Assembly (NCBI GenBank): GCA_007922305.1
Contig: ML677386.1
Span: 12,629,830-12,693,829, forward strand
Reading direction: 5' to 3'
Source: Dermatemys mawii
Lineage: Eukaryota > Chordata > Testudines > Dermatemydidae
DNA: 64,000 nucleotides
The notes below the pieces were generated by a model, which had not been told where the DNA came from, made no database searches, and saw only the letters and a program-made list of their open reading frames with translations. The first letter of the stretch is position 1. Every line of letters begins with the position of its first letter. Below, one piece after another: positions 44,551-54,937 of the stretch. The translations under genes were made by a program, and so were the position numbers.

Positions 44551-44664
44551 TAGCAAATATTTCTGGGTGAGCTTTCTTATTAGGAAATGTATTTATCCAG
44601 GATAATCAGCTAAGAATGGAGAATGGTGATTCCAGGGAGGTTCTTCCTTTCTTTTAGTCAGATT

Positions 44665-44790
44665 TTACCGCTAATTGAGGCATAAGGTGAATAAGGGATT
44701 CGCCCAAGTGATGCAATGAGTCAGTAACTCAATTCAAGTTAGACTTTCAACCTGTATCTTCCTACCCAATATTTCCTTTAATTTACCAAG
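44665..44790 (-). repeat. MIR SINE, reverse orientation
   Basis: CTAATTGAGGCATAAGGTGA, GGATTCGCCCAAGTGATGCA and ATGAGTCAGTAACTC correspond to the MIR core in reverse complement. Divergence is high. Confidence 0.55.
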
Positions 44791-45427
44791 TAGCATGGCT
44801 CACAGTAACTCCACAAGTGTCAGAGGCCATCCTGGCTGTGACATGTTTCACAAACTCTGCCTGATTAAAGAGGCTTAAGAATATTCAAAGCACTCCTGGT
44901 CAAGGTTGGTTAAAATTGAAACAAAATAAAAATCCATGTTGCATTTTTCAGAGACATTTCCACTGGCACTTGATGGCAAAGTCCTGAAGCATGGAATCTA
45001 TGAAACTCTGGCTCAGAGTGCAGAGAAGATGAGAGAGAAGCATTTCTTCCACTGTTAACTCTTTAATTTAAAAATAATCATACTAACACAAAAAAGAGAA
45101 CTCAGTTATTGAGGCAATCACTGAAAAGTGCAGAGTCAATTCATGCAGGTCCCTTGAGTCCTGTGCGGGGGGGAGCTTCCTGCTGGGCAAAGTAATGTAG
45201 TGAAATAAAAATTCCCTCCAGATCACTGAGGAACCAGGGAACTTGAAAATGGACTTTGTCCTTTTCAGTGCTGTCATATTTCATTAATTTATCAGAAGTC
45301 TCATGATATTTGGTGTTTTGGTTAAGGACCCCACTCCTGGATCCATGTATTAAATGATGAGAGTTTTGCAGAGTCTTCTTTTTTCTTTTGTTTTCTTTTT
45401 TTAAGTAAGTATCTAGCCCTCTTAGCT
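44791..45427. other. Unrecognised non-coding sequence
   Basis: No recognised gene or repeat. The 102-residue minus-strand frame at 45141-45449 shows no known domain. Confidence 0.4.
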
Positions 45428-45560
45428 GCAGAGATGTGACGGTGCACAAACCTCGTTGTGGTAAGGAAGGAATTAAGCAGCGGCTCTAAGCCCAAGTGGC
45501 CCTTCTTTGATCACACCTGCAAAGCCTGGAGGAGGAGCTAGAAAGGAGATCAGGCCAGCA
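45428..45560 (+). mobile_element. LTR-like fragment
   Basis: TGTGACGGTGCACAAACCTC, AAGGAATTAAGCAGCGGCTC and CACACCTGCAAAGCCTGGAG resemble the upstream part of a turtle LTR. Its first 15 bases nearly match those of the LTR at 43145. Only the 5' part is recognisable. Confidence 0.4.
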
Positions 45561-45792
45561 CAATAGAGGAGTAGATGGTGGGGCTGAACTGACCTATATG
45601 CTGACCTCCTGGAAGGAGCACTTCAGGAAGTCCTGCTGCCTGAGGCTCTGGTTGAAGACACCTTGCCAAACCTTTAGGGGAGAAACTCATAACAGTCAGG
45701 TCTGAGACTTTATCTTTGATTTTAGTTATTAAGTCATCACTTTGCCTGTTGGGAAAGAGGGGACTGGAGGCAAAGTGATCCAGGGGTTGCAT

Positions 45793-45880
45793 ATGGGGTT
45801 GCCAAGTTTGGTTGGACGTTTTCCTGGAGAGTTCATCACATGGCATAATCTTTGAAGATTAATCTTTAATTCCTGGAGAC
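45793..45880. repeat. GTTGCCAAGTTTGG-type repeat fragment
   Basis: GTTGCCAAGTTTGGTTGGAC, CCTGGAGAGTTCATCACATG, GAAGATTAATCTTTAATTCC and TGGAGACTG match a short turtle interspersed repeat. The right-hand partner end (GGCAACCC) is absent, so this is one end only. Confidence 0.5.
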
Positions 45881-46084
45881 TGTATAACACTTTTGGGCAC
45901 AGGCCTTAGCTCTGTGCCACTGGGCCCTGAATTGGAACTTGGTGGAGAGGGCAGGCCTGGAGGTTTGTGCTAACCCCCAGGGAATGCAGAAAGCATAAAC
46001 CCCACCCTTAATGGGAGACTCTGGGCGAGGGAAGACACTGATGGCTCATCACTTAACCAACAGGCCTACCCTATTATGGAACTA

Positions 46085-46205
46085 GGGTGACCAGACAGCA
46101 AATGTGAAAAACTAGGACAGGGGGTGAGAGGTAACAGGAGCCTATATAAGAAAAAGACCCCAAAATTGGGACTGTCTCTATAAATCAGGACATCTGATCA
46201 CTTTC
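46085..46205. mobile_element. Mariner-like MITE with TA target duplication, 121 bp
   Basis: The element runs from GGGTGACCAGACAGCAAATG to GGACATCTGATCACTTTC, bounded by TA at 46083-46084 and 46206-46207. The ends are imperfect inverted repeats (CCAGA and TCTGATCAC). The interior GGAGCCTATATAAGAAAAAG is typical of a very common turtle element. The TA flanks suggest the Tc1/mariner superfamily; this is inferred. Confidence 0.8.
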
Positions 46206-46324
46206 TATGGAACTTGCTATATTACTGAAAGTGGTGGACAGAAAGGCATGATTTAACCAGAGGATTGGGCCTCAAGGAGGCAAATCACTACAGGATCATG
46301 GCAGCTGCCACCAGTGGAGGTGCC

Positions 46325-46371
46325 AGAATTGCATCCAAGCACTGTGTGTTAAACCACAAACTCACCCTCCA
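46325..46371 (-). repeat. 47-bp near copy of the MIR segment at 42676-42722
   Basis: AGAATTGCATCCAAGCACTG and onward matches 42676-42722 with three differences in 47 bases. The similarity stops abruptly on both sides. It abuts the MITE starting at 46376. Confidence 0.8.
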
Positions 46372-46375
46372 CGAA

Positions 46376-46659
46376 GGCCAGGTCTGCACCCACTCAAACT
46401 TTTGCTGGTATAATAATGTTGACGTGTGACTTTGTTTGGGGTCAGATTCTTTTGTGACAGTTCTATACTAGCAAACACACAAGTGTCGGCACAGTTATAA
46501 TGACATACAAGTGTTTTTGCCAGCATAGCTTATTTTGCTCACTGGATTGGTATAAGCTACACTGGCCAAAACACTTTTTTGCCCTTTGAAGCTGCATCTG
46601 CACGAGGAGAGAGTGTTGATATAGCTAATCTGGCAAATCTTTTTAGTGTAGACCTGGCC
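46376..46659. mobile_element. MITE, GGCCAGGTCTGCAC family, 284 bp
   Basis: The left end GGCCAGGTCTGCACCCA faces the right end TTAGTGTAGACCTGGCC as terminal inverted repeats. The flanks GAA and AAA are not a clean duplication. Interior CTTTTGCTGGTATAATAATG and TTTTTGCCAGCATAGCTTAT relate it to 11930-12117. Confidence 0.75.
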
Positions 46660-48430
46660 AAATTTATGATCTTTTGTGACAGAAGCAAAAGCTAGTGCTG
46701 TAGCTGCTAGGACTGTCAGGAGTGGAAGAAAGAGAGCTACAAATACATTTGCATTCTAGTACCTTATCTAAGCATTTTTGTGGAATCTTCCACTGTTGCA
46801 ATATAACCAATGCAGTTTGCTTCACCCATGGTAGCAATGGTGGAAGGGCTAATGTGGACAGAGCACAGTCATATTCAGTACCCTAGACCTGTGTAGATGC
46901 AGTCTGTATTGGGGGGCCTATTGTTATGCGCTTGCACCTAAATTGTCTTGTTCTGTTTTATATTAAAATTTAATTGTTGATTTCTAGAATAGTGCTCATC
47001 ATAATTCCATTCTTAAAGCATCTTGATGTAGTACAGTGTCCTGTTGTTGGGACTGTGGATCATTATATAATCTTGCATATGGACAGATTTTTTTAAAGCA
47101 GTATAGATTAGTGCAAAATATGAAATACAACAGCATTCACATCTTGCCCCCCCAATCTATGGACTAGCATAAGTAATCATTTTTAGGGGCAAATTTTGGA
47201 ATTTTTTTATAACAATGTGGAAGAAAACGTTGGAAGTAAAATCACTTTTAAAAATGAACCTCCTTTCAAGTGAGGATTGCTTCATAGTTGGGGTGAAGGG
47301 GTGGGTGTTTAACAGTCAGGGTGAGGAAATTAAGGGTAATGTAGAACGATGGTGCAAAATTTCCCAAGAAATAAAAATGTTGCCTCTCATACATTTTTAC
47401 AGTAGGAGGATTGAGAGAAACATGAATGTACCAGTTTGTGAGTTTTTGTCACAGTCTGTATTATTTTGAGAGGGTTTTTTATGGTAATGTAAAACCAATT
47501 CAGTCATTTAAATCCTAGTAGGAAAAATTGCTCCCATTACAATTTCGAATGACCCTGATAGTGATTGTGTATCTTCCTTTGATTTGATTGTGGTTCTTCA
47601 ATTTCACTGGAAGTGTATTGGTTTCTACTATTACACATGGGTGACTGACATTATAAATAGTACCTGCTACATTCTATCACATCAGTGCCTATTATAGGAG
47701 TGTTTAATCCATAGCTTTTAGACACTATGCTATAATATCTTGGATTAAGCCTTTAGGATGTATCCTGACAATGCCTACTTGGGGAGTCCTTAGACTGCAG
47801 CATGCTACATCATAATGGTTCCTTGGTGCAGTTAGCATGTATTATGGTAATGTGAACCTGGGGATTCTTTAATCGACTGATCCAGGGGAGCAGTTTCTTG
47901 GCATATTAAGATACAATTGTTGATTATGCCTGCATCTTATGCACATCTCCATGATTCACAATGAAATTAAGCCAAAGAGTTCAACCTTTCCCAATCTAAT
48001 GTCCTCAAAGTACTCCCTTGAGCTGAGTTGCTGGGTCACTATGCTACTTAAACAGTGTATTTGTTTTCTGGGTTCACCTCCTTTCTTTCTTTTTTTTTCC
48101 TGTCTCTTCTTCCTCCCTCTCTCTTTTCTCTTCTCTTGGGGACCACTCCAGACAAATATGTGATTTCCTCCCCTTCTCTCCCTTTGCTGGCTACCATTCC
48201 ATATCCATGATCCATCCACTCCTCTGTCTTCCTTACCCTAATAGAATTTGTCAGACCTTCCTGATCCTTGGTGCGTCCTAATACCTTCTTTTTCTATTAT
48301 TCCTGCTAGCTGCTTTTCCAGGCCCTCAGGGGATCAGACCCTCTTCCATCCTTTCTCTCACTAGTCACTGACTTCCCAATGCCTGGTGGGTTGCAGTCTT
48401 TCTAACTGGTAGCGCCGGCCCTGGTTTTCA
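46660..48430. other. Unrecognised sequence with polypyrimidine tract
   Basis: A CT-rich simple repeat lies at 48080-48140 (CTTTCTTTC into TCTCTTTTCTCTTCTCTTGG). It creates the low-complexity frames at 47939-48219. No gene was recognised. Confidence 0.4.
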
Positions 48431-48515
48431 GTCTGGATAAACCAGCAGAGCTCCGTTGGCTTCAAAAGAGCTAACCCAATTTACACCAGCTAAGGCTATA
48501 GCCTCAGAATGTGCA
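48431..48515. repeat. Short dispersed repeat, TTTACACCAGCTAAGG type
   Basis: CCAATTTACACCAGCTAAGG with an upstream CTCCGTTGGCTTC is one half of the palindromic family seen whole at 50305-50372. Confidence 0.4.
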
Positions 48516-49134
48516 CAGTGCTATGAAAACACTGACATGCATAGACAGGGCAACACTCTGCACCTTATATTTAAGTTTCACTCTGGACTGTCAAAGATAC
48601 ACTACAATAATCGGAGTTGGCAGCTGACCTTGAAGAAAATTGCCCTATGACCCATGAAAGCAAAGCCATTTAAATGTACTTATAACATTCTGTTAGCCAG
48701 AGAAAGCCATGGTCATTAAGGGCGTATTTCATGCCATAAGGAATGTATGAAGTGGCTTCCTTTGGATTTGAGGAGGATCGGCCACTTTTACCCTTTTATT
48801 GAAGTTTTTGTACGTTCAGTCCTTTCACAGCTTTATCATTTAGCTGACTTTACAAACACTGAGCATTTTGTTCTGTCTGTCAAACCTTTTCTAAACTCAG
48901 GTCCCATTCTAACTCCAGTTTCTGTAAAAGTTCATTCTATCCTCTGGGCTGGGCTTCTTGGCTGTACCACATTTCCCATGACACACCATGGTTTCCTCAC
49001 TGTCCAAGTTGAGGTCAAGTGACTGGTGTGTCATGGAAAAGATAGTCCAGCCAAGGATTTGTGACTGAAAGGAAGAATGAAAGCAAGAAGCACCTGAACC
49101 AAAACTCCCATAAGGCACTACAGCTCCATAAGCG
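48516..49134. other. Unrecognised sequence with small inverted motif
   Basis: ATGACACACCA (48979-48989) faces TGGTGTGTCAT (49024-49034) as an exact 11-bp inverted repeat around a 34-nt spacer. It may be the remnant of a MITE. No gene was recognised. Confidence 0.4.
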
Positions 49135-49395
49135 GATGCAATTTAATCATGAAGTGACCTGAAACAAAATATTTAGATTCAGTTCAACAACACAAAATTA
49201 AAGGTTTTCATTCAAGTGTTGAAACATTTTGCTTTGCTTAAGCAGAATGTTTTGACATTTCTGAATCAAAATTATTTGAAACTTTTTGTTCTGTGAAAAT
49301 TGATATTTTGACTTTTCATAACTGTTCTGAATGAAAACAAATGTTGAAATATCAGACCTTTTCCTGGGATTAAAATTTTGACTTTTGCTCAGCTT
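49135..49395. repeat. GAAACATTTTG-type AT-rich interspersed repeat
   Basis: GTTGAAACATTTTGCTTTGC, AATGTTTTGACATTTCTGAA and GAAACTTTTTGTTCTGTGAA are repeated themes also found at 52490-52930 and 59215-59600. It is a recurrent AT-rich repeat of unknown class in this window. Confidence 0.45.
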
Positions 49396-50304
49396 TAGCC
49401 GGACTTCCTGCCTCCCAGTCTGCTTTTCTTTCCAAGAGTATATTCCCCCTTCTCGTACCTCGGCTTCACATCAAGTCTCTCATGGGTGATGTACTGTTTC
49501 CAATCCCTCAAATCCCCAGGCTAACTGAAATCAAAGCACCTTAGGTAGCATATTTTATCCATTTGCAGCCAAATATTCTAATAATATCTTATTACCTCAC
49601 TTGATTATTCTGTGTGTGATTCTGGCGCCATATGGAGGTTTATGATAAAATTGGGGTATATAAATGTAAGCACTTTGTTGTGCAACAGGAGATGGGGAAA
49701 ACCCCCCAGAGAAGACTCAAAAAGCAAAGGAAACTGATCAACCAGCTGTACAGGGAATAAAGCAAAGCTAGTACATAGCACTATCAATTTCACAAAGACG
49801 ACAAATAGATAAATAAAATATTTTCTTCTAATAGTAAATTTAGCTGTCACTTGTAACAATAGTATGTAAAAAGTCATCAGTCAGAGGTGTATTTTTTTGA
49901 AGTTGTGTCCCTTTAATAAGTAGTATCAAATTGTTACCAAGAAGCTGACTGACTGGTTTTTAAGCGGGTTCAGGGTCAACTGTAGCTGTCACAGGTTTCC
50001 CTTACCTCTGCAGATGGGGAGTGGGGAAATGAGTACCACAGTAATGTCTCAGAAGGATCTTGTGACAAAAACCAGGCCTACTGGAAGACATAAGCCATAC
50101 TCCCTTCCATCTCTTCACTGAAGCACTTTTGGCTCTATCCAGTATCTGACCCGAGGTTATGGCATTTTGAGAAATTATTATTGCAAATATCAACGAATCC
50201 AGGCTGATCAATAGACTAAGAAGCATAAAACAATATAGCTGTTATGGTTCCCTGATACAAAGAACTTTCTTAAAAAAATAAATCTCCATTTAAAAATAAA
50301 ATAG
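49396..50304. other. Unrecognised non-coding sequence
   Basis: No recognised gene or repeat. The 90- and 74-residue minus-strand frames have no known domain. Confidence 0.4.
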
Positions 50305-50372
50305 AGCCTCAGCTGGTGTAAAGCAATGGTATAAGCTATAGCATTACATCAGCTGAGACTCTGACCCCAAGT
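50305..50372. repeat. Short palindromic repeat, CAGCTGGTGTAAA family
   Basis: CCTCAGCTGGTGTAAAGC faces GCATTACATCAGCTGAGACT, forming an imperfect hairpin of about 68 bp. Related halves occur at 48431-48515 and 58620-58720. Confidence 0.5.
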
Positions 50373-51219
50373 CTATATGTATTAAAGCATAAATTAAAAA
50401 TAGAAGGGTGACCTGATTGGTCTGGTAATCAGCTTTAATGCATGCCAGAAGACGTGCGTAAATACAGAGAACTTAAGAGTCACACCAGTCATAATGCCTA
50501 AATTAAAATCTAGTAAGAAAAGGGCTTATTTTTATCATATCTAGTTTTATGTCTGAGAGTGCTAAATCTTTTCACTAGTAATATTAGTGAAAACTAGTAA
50601 TAGTAATACAGTGACAGAAAAGTAAAGGCCCCATTCACTTGCTCACTCCAGTTTCTTTTGCCCCTCCAGAGATGCATGCAACCATAAGCTTATTTAAATA
50701 CTTACGCTGGTTAAATGTGGCACAAAGCAGACAGAATGTAATTGTGAATCAGGCCCTATATTTTAGTTTGCAATAACTATGAATTTGCTTGTGTCCTTGA
50801 AAGCAGTTCAAGTCACTGGAAAAAACAACTACTACTAAACTTTACTTAACTGGGAACATTCTGTGCTTTAATCTGTTCTATGGATCTTTTCTGGCTTTTC
50901 TAGTATACTTTCTGTTCTCTAGCTCACTGTGCAATTCCTATTGACATTGATACACAGAATGCTGGGGGGAAGGTGCAGAACATGCACTAGTTATGTGCAT
51001 GAATCTGAAAGGAAAACTTTTCCCAAAAATTGTAATACAGAACCAGATGTTACAGCGAAGGCGTCAAATTAGCTCTTCTAATAAATGAGCAAACTCTTAA
51101 TGGGACCAGGTGTGTAAGGCTAGAATATGGCCCACTGATGTTTTGTAAGAAAGAATTAATCAAATATATGTTTTTAATTCTTAAAATTCAATACACTAAT
51201 CTATAAAGAGTTCAGAAGT
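50373..51219. other. Unrecognised AT-rich sequence
   Basis: No recognised gene or repeat. TTTTCACTAGTAATATTAGT and GAAAACTAGTAATAG near 50569-50605 make a small inverted pair. Confidence 0.4.
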
Positions 51220-51400
51220 GAGTATGAGAGGCAGAGCACCCTCCATTGAATAGGGCAGTAGTCTGGAAGATGCTGTGTGACTTGGGCAGGTCACTTCCTC
51301 TCCCACCCATTGTCTGGCATGTCTATTAAACTGCAAAATTTTCGGTGCAGGGACTATCCTTCAGTGATTTTTTTGAAGAGTGCCAAGTGACGATAGGGCT
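51220..51400 (+). repeat. MIR-type SINE with tail, diverged
   Basis: GCTGTGTGACTTGGGCAGGT, CACTTCCTCTCCCACCCATT and TCTATTAAACTGCAAAATTT plus TTCGGTGCAGGGACTATCC follow MIR core and tail in sense order. The head is missing. Confidence 0.6.
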
Positions 51401-51512
51401 GTGGCATGACAGGGCTTCTCCCCATGCCTAGTCTCCTTTTAACTGGATTTATTGTCCACCTATAAGCACATAACAGACAAAATACAGTTCCTTAGCTCAC
51501 CCTTTGTCCTAA

Positions 51513-52129
51513 GGCTTGTCTACAATACAAAATTAGGTTGACTTAAGTCGACATAAAGCCACCGCAGTCTTGAAATCGGTGGTTCACATCCACACTTGCT
51601 CCTTTTGTTAGTGGTGTGTGTCCTCATGAAGAGCACTTCCACTGACTGAAGTGGAGCATTGTGAGACACTAACAGCTGGAGCTGACCGCCTCAGCCCCAC
51701 CTGGGGCTCACAGCTGACTTCCCTAATGCTGATAGCTACTCCAGTGCTGACAGATGGAGCTGTCTGACAGACACAATTTCACAGTGGACTCCCCACACCG
51801 CTCCCCGGCTCTGACATCAGGCACTGAGTGTGCACGACACCCTGCTGACATCTCGGGCTCTCAGTGCTGGGGTGGGGAAGGAGGGAGGAAGACGTCAGCT
51901 GTCAGCCATATTCAGCCAACAGCCACTGTAAATAATGCAGTGTCTACACAGACACTGTGTCACCCTAACTACATCGACATCAGTGCTACACCTCTCATAG
52001 CGATGGAGTTATGATGTCAGTGCAGCGGGCCATTTACTTTGGCAGAATCAGCATTGATGTGCAGACAATGAAACAATTAAGTAAACATAAGCTGCCTTAC
52101 ATCGACCTAACTGCCATGTAGACCAAGCC
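51513..52129. mobile_element. Harbinger-like MITE, GGCTTGTCTACA family, 617 bp
   Basis: The left end GGCTTGTCTACAATACAA faces CATGTAGACCAAGCC. TAA precedes the element and CTA follows it. Interior AGGTTGACTTAAGTCGACAT and TACATCGACCTAACTGCC repeat the same GTCGAC-type motif in opposite orientations, and CAGTGTCTACACAGACACTG is an internal palindrome. The 86-residue frame at 51754-52014 lies inside and is not a gene. Confidence 0.75.
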
Positions 52130-52139
52130 CTAGAGTTTC

Positions 52140-52410
52140 ACAGCCTCCTCTCCCAGGGATCTCTAGTAATCCTGTTTCTTGTAGTTTCCCTTCTCAGCCA
52201 GCTTCTTTCTGTTATCTAGTGCTGTTCCACTTCTGGGACACCAGCCCCAGGGCTACCTCCCTGAGCACATAGTTGCTTGTTCCAGGAACCCACCACCAGA
52301 ATTAACTCCACTCCCCTGTGGTTCTTCTCCCCAGACATAGCCTGCCTCTGACAGACCTGTATAACCTTAATTCAGCCGCCTTCTGCCTATGCATTATGAC
52401 AGTCTTGAAT
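52140..52410. mobile_element. Possible LTR-like fragment
   Basis: CACAGCCTCCTCTCCCAGGG, TTCTGGGACACCAGCCCCAG, GGCTACCTCCCTGAGCACAT and ACAGACCTGTATAACCTTAA resemble a turtle LTR in reverse orientation. No ends were found, and the call rests on remembered layout. Confidence 0.35.
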
Positions 52411-52489
52411 TACATGATCTCATGCAATTTTTTTCCTCGGGGCCCCTCTCTTAGTAAGTGAAAGGCTAGTTATTAAAACTCATTGGAAA

Positions 52490-52930
52490 TTTTCCATCAG
52501 AAAAAGTTGGAAAATGCTGATTTGTTGAGATTGAAGTGTTGCATAGGAGTGGGTTGATTTTGACAAATGTACAATGTAACTCTGGTTCCCTGCCAGTTTG
52601 CCTGGCTGGCTACTCAGCAGCCCAGACTTCCAGGCTCTTGGCTCCCTGAGAGCCTGGACATCCAGGGTTTTTGACTCCAGAGCAGCTTGCCAAGCAAACT
52701 ACGTAGGAGCCAGGGCTCTTAGGACCTCCATGGTCCGTGGCTCCCAAGTGTCACAAGCTGCCCAGCTCCCTGTCTGGTGGGCTGTCAAGGCTTTGAGCAA
52801 CTTGGGGAGCTCTGGAAACATTTTGAAATAGTTGAAACATAATGTTCTTTTGACTTTTTCTAAAGAAAATTTCTGAATTTGGGGGTCCATAGGAAATTTT
52901 GAAATGTCAATGTTTGTTCTGGTTTGTATT
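52490..52930. repeat. Interspersed repeat, GAAACATTTTG family with GC-rich centre
   Basis: AT-rich ends (AAAAAGTTGGAAAATGCTGA; GGAAATTTTGAAATGTCAAT) flank a GC-rich centre with repeated CAGCAGCCC, GGCTCC and CAAGCTGCCC motifs. The two opposite frames (52598-52831 and 52699-52890) come from this centre. It belongs with 49135-49395 and 59215-59600. Confidence 0.5.
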
Positions 52931-53024
52931 TGTGAACCTTCAGCACTTCTGCAAATTTAACCCCAGTTGTGTCACAATAATCAGAAAATAAGGAACATGC
53001 AATTAGTGGCCCACTGAACATTTT

Positions 53025-53140
53025 GACTTATGTGACTTACCTGTTATCACTCAACAGCTTTGTGGCCCAGGCAGGGATAAAATTCCAGGGTCACATTTAA
53101 CTTCTTTCACTGCAAGACTATCCTCTCTCTTCCTTCAGTT
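53025..53140 (-). repeat. MIR SINE, reverse orientation
   Basis: TGTGACTTACCTGTTATCAC, CAGCTTTGTGGCCCAGGCAG and GGGATAAAATTCCAGGGTCA correspond to the reversed MIR core and head. Confidence 0.55.
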
Positions 53141-53544
53141 CCCTGCCACATTTGCTACATACATCCCAACTTCTGGAACTAATGAGACGGGGGCCTATTG
53201 ACAGCAGTCTCCTTCACTACACAACCTGATTCATCCCAGGGGTGGTTCATCCTGTGCACTAAATGAGGCAGGGGTCCTGCAGAAAAAATGTGTGAGCGTG
53301 TAATAAAAAGCTGTATGCTAATGCCCAGGAACTTTAATTCTGGCGTTTCCTAACTTTTGGGTGCTTGACTTTACAACCATAAAAGTCTTTTAGCATAGCT
53401 TTTGGATGTAATTTCATATTTTAAAAAAGTAAGCTGAAAAACAGAAATTAGGAACCATATTGATTGCCATCTTGGTTCATCAGATGGATTCAGAACTTTA
53501 GATCCATGGCACAGATCTCTACCGTTTTAGCTAACCGAGTAAGT
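53141..53544. other. Unrecognised non-coding sequence
   Basis: No recognised gene or repeat. Confidence 0.4.
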
Positions 53545-53700
53545 GGTAGCAGTAGTTGAGTGTTATCCTTTATCTAGACCAGCTGGTAGAGGGGGATGAG
53601 ACTCTCACTTTGTGGGTTTCATAGCTATTAGCTGACAACAGCGGGATATTGAGACTCAAGGCTTCTGGGTTCAATTCCAGGTTTGGGAGGGGAGTGTGCT
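53545..53700 (+). repeat. tRNA-related dispersed repeat
   Basis: AAGTGGTAGCAGTAGTTGAG, GGCTTCTGGGTTCAATTCCA and GGTTTGGGAGGGGAGTGTG combine an AGTGGTTA-like A-box remnant with a GGTTCAATTCC B box (53670-53680). It resembles a tRNA-derived turtle repeat built of such units. Confidence 0.5.
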
Positions 53701-54937
53701 TTTGTGGAATAGACCATTCTACTTCTGTGCCCTAATGCCTTTTGTTCTTACCTACCCCCACTATTTTCTGGCTTTACCCCCCTATTCTCCATCACCCCCA
53801 CATATATCACCCCAGTGCATATCCATTCAATTTATCACCCTTTTGTATTAAAATTAGATGCTTCCTCCTTCTCCTTGCTGCTTGGATGCCAGCCAGGATG
53901 AGCACTGAGAGGACTCAGTATTCTCAGTTCCGGTGCCCAGAGACCCAGTGGAGCCCTGCAGCTGGGAGGAATTATTGTAGGGAAAGCCTGGCTTAGTTCC
54001 TGCAGGCTTAGCATGACGCATGCACAGTTCAGTTGCTATGTATGGATGTCAGGTCTGCAGATAGGAGCTGTGAAGGAGTGGAGAATTTCCATTGCAGACA
54101 ATATTCAGAGAATTTACCTGCCAAATTCTATCAAGTCTTTACCAAGCATGTACAAACTGAAATTGTTCTGAGACTTATAACTTTGTGAAATATGGATGAA
54201 TTTCCACAGGGAACACAATGGCAACCCTGTGCCAAACTTCAGAACCTTGCTCCAAAGCTGGGAGGCACTGGAGTTGCTCAGTGAAACAGTTGGAAGGTTT
54301 TTAGATGAGAGGTAAACAACATATTTTCGCTATCCTCATTCTCAGAAATGGTTGAACTATGTTATATGAAACTTTCCACAGAAAAATCAGCCTTGGGCAG
54401 TCTGCCCAGCATGCGAAGTTTCAGTCCAAATAGCTAAAATGTGGCAGTTATAAGCACTGAAAACAGGGTCTTTTAATGAAGCATCAGGAAACCTTAACTA
54501 TAAGTAATGTTACCAGCTATGCCTATAATAAATAATCTCTGAATCCATGATTGCAGTAAAGAAAAAATACCTGGCAAAATGGTAATGATGCTCATAAAAA
54601 CAGCTGAGCTGTTGCTAAACTTGTTCTCATCTTATTTAGGAGAATTTTGTATTCTGGCATCTACGTAATATTGGGCAGATTATTAATTATAATGAAACAG
54701 ATATTTTCAAGTAGACTAGTCCCAAAATGTAGATGTTGGGGATTAATTGTTGCTGTGTTTCAAGCTGTATCAAATTTATTAGAAATGTTTAAATGTGATA
54801 AATTTGATTTTTTAGCTATGAGCAATCCCAGGAGTGCTTGCAACATCTCCCCACTGATGAGTACCAAGAGGCAAGATAGACTAAAAAAGGGATTGTAGGA
54901 AAACCTCATGTACTAGTTTGGTTTCATTGTTCTAGTG
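53701..54937. other. Unrecognised non-coding sequence
   Basis: No gene was recognised. A C/T-rich stretch at 53750-53870 gives an 84-residue frame of low complexity. Confidence 0.4.
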
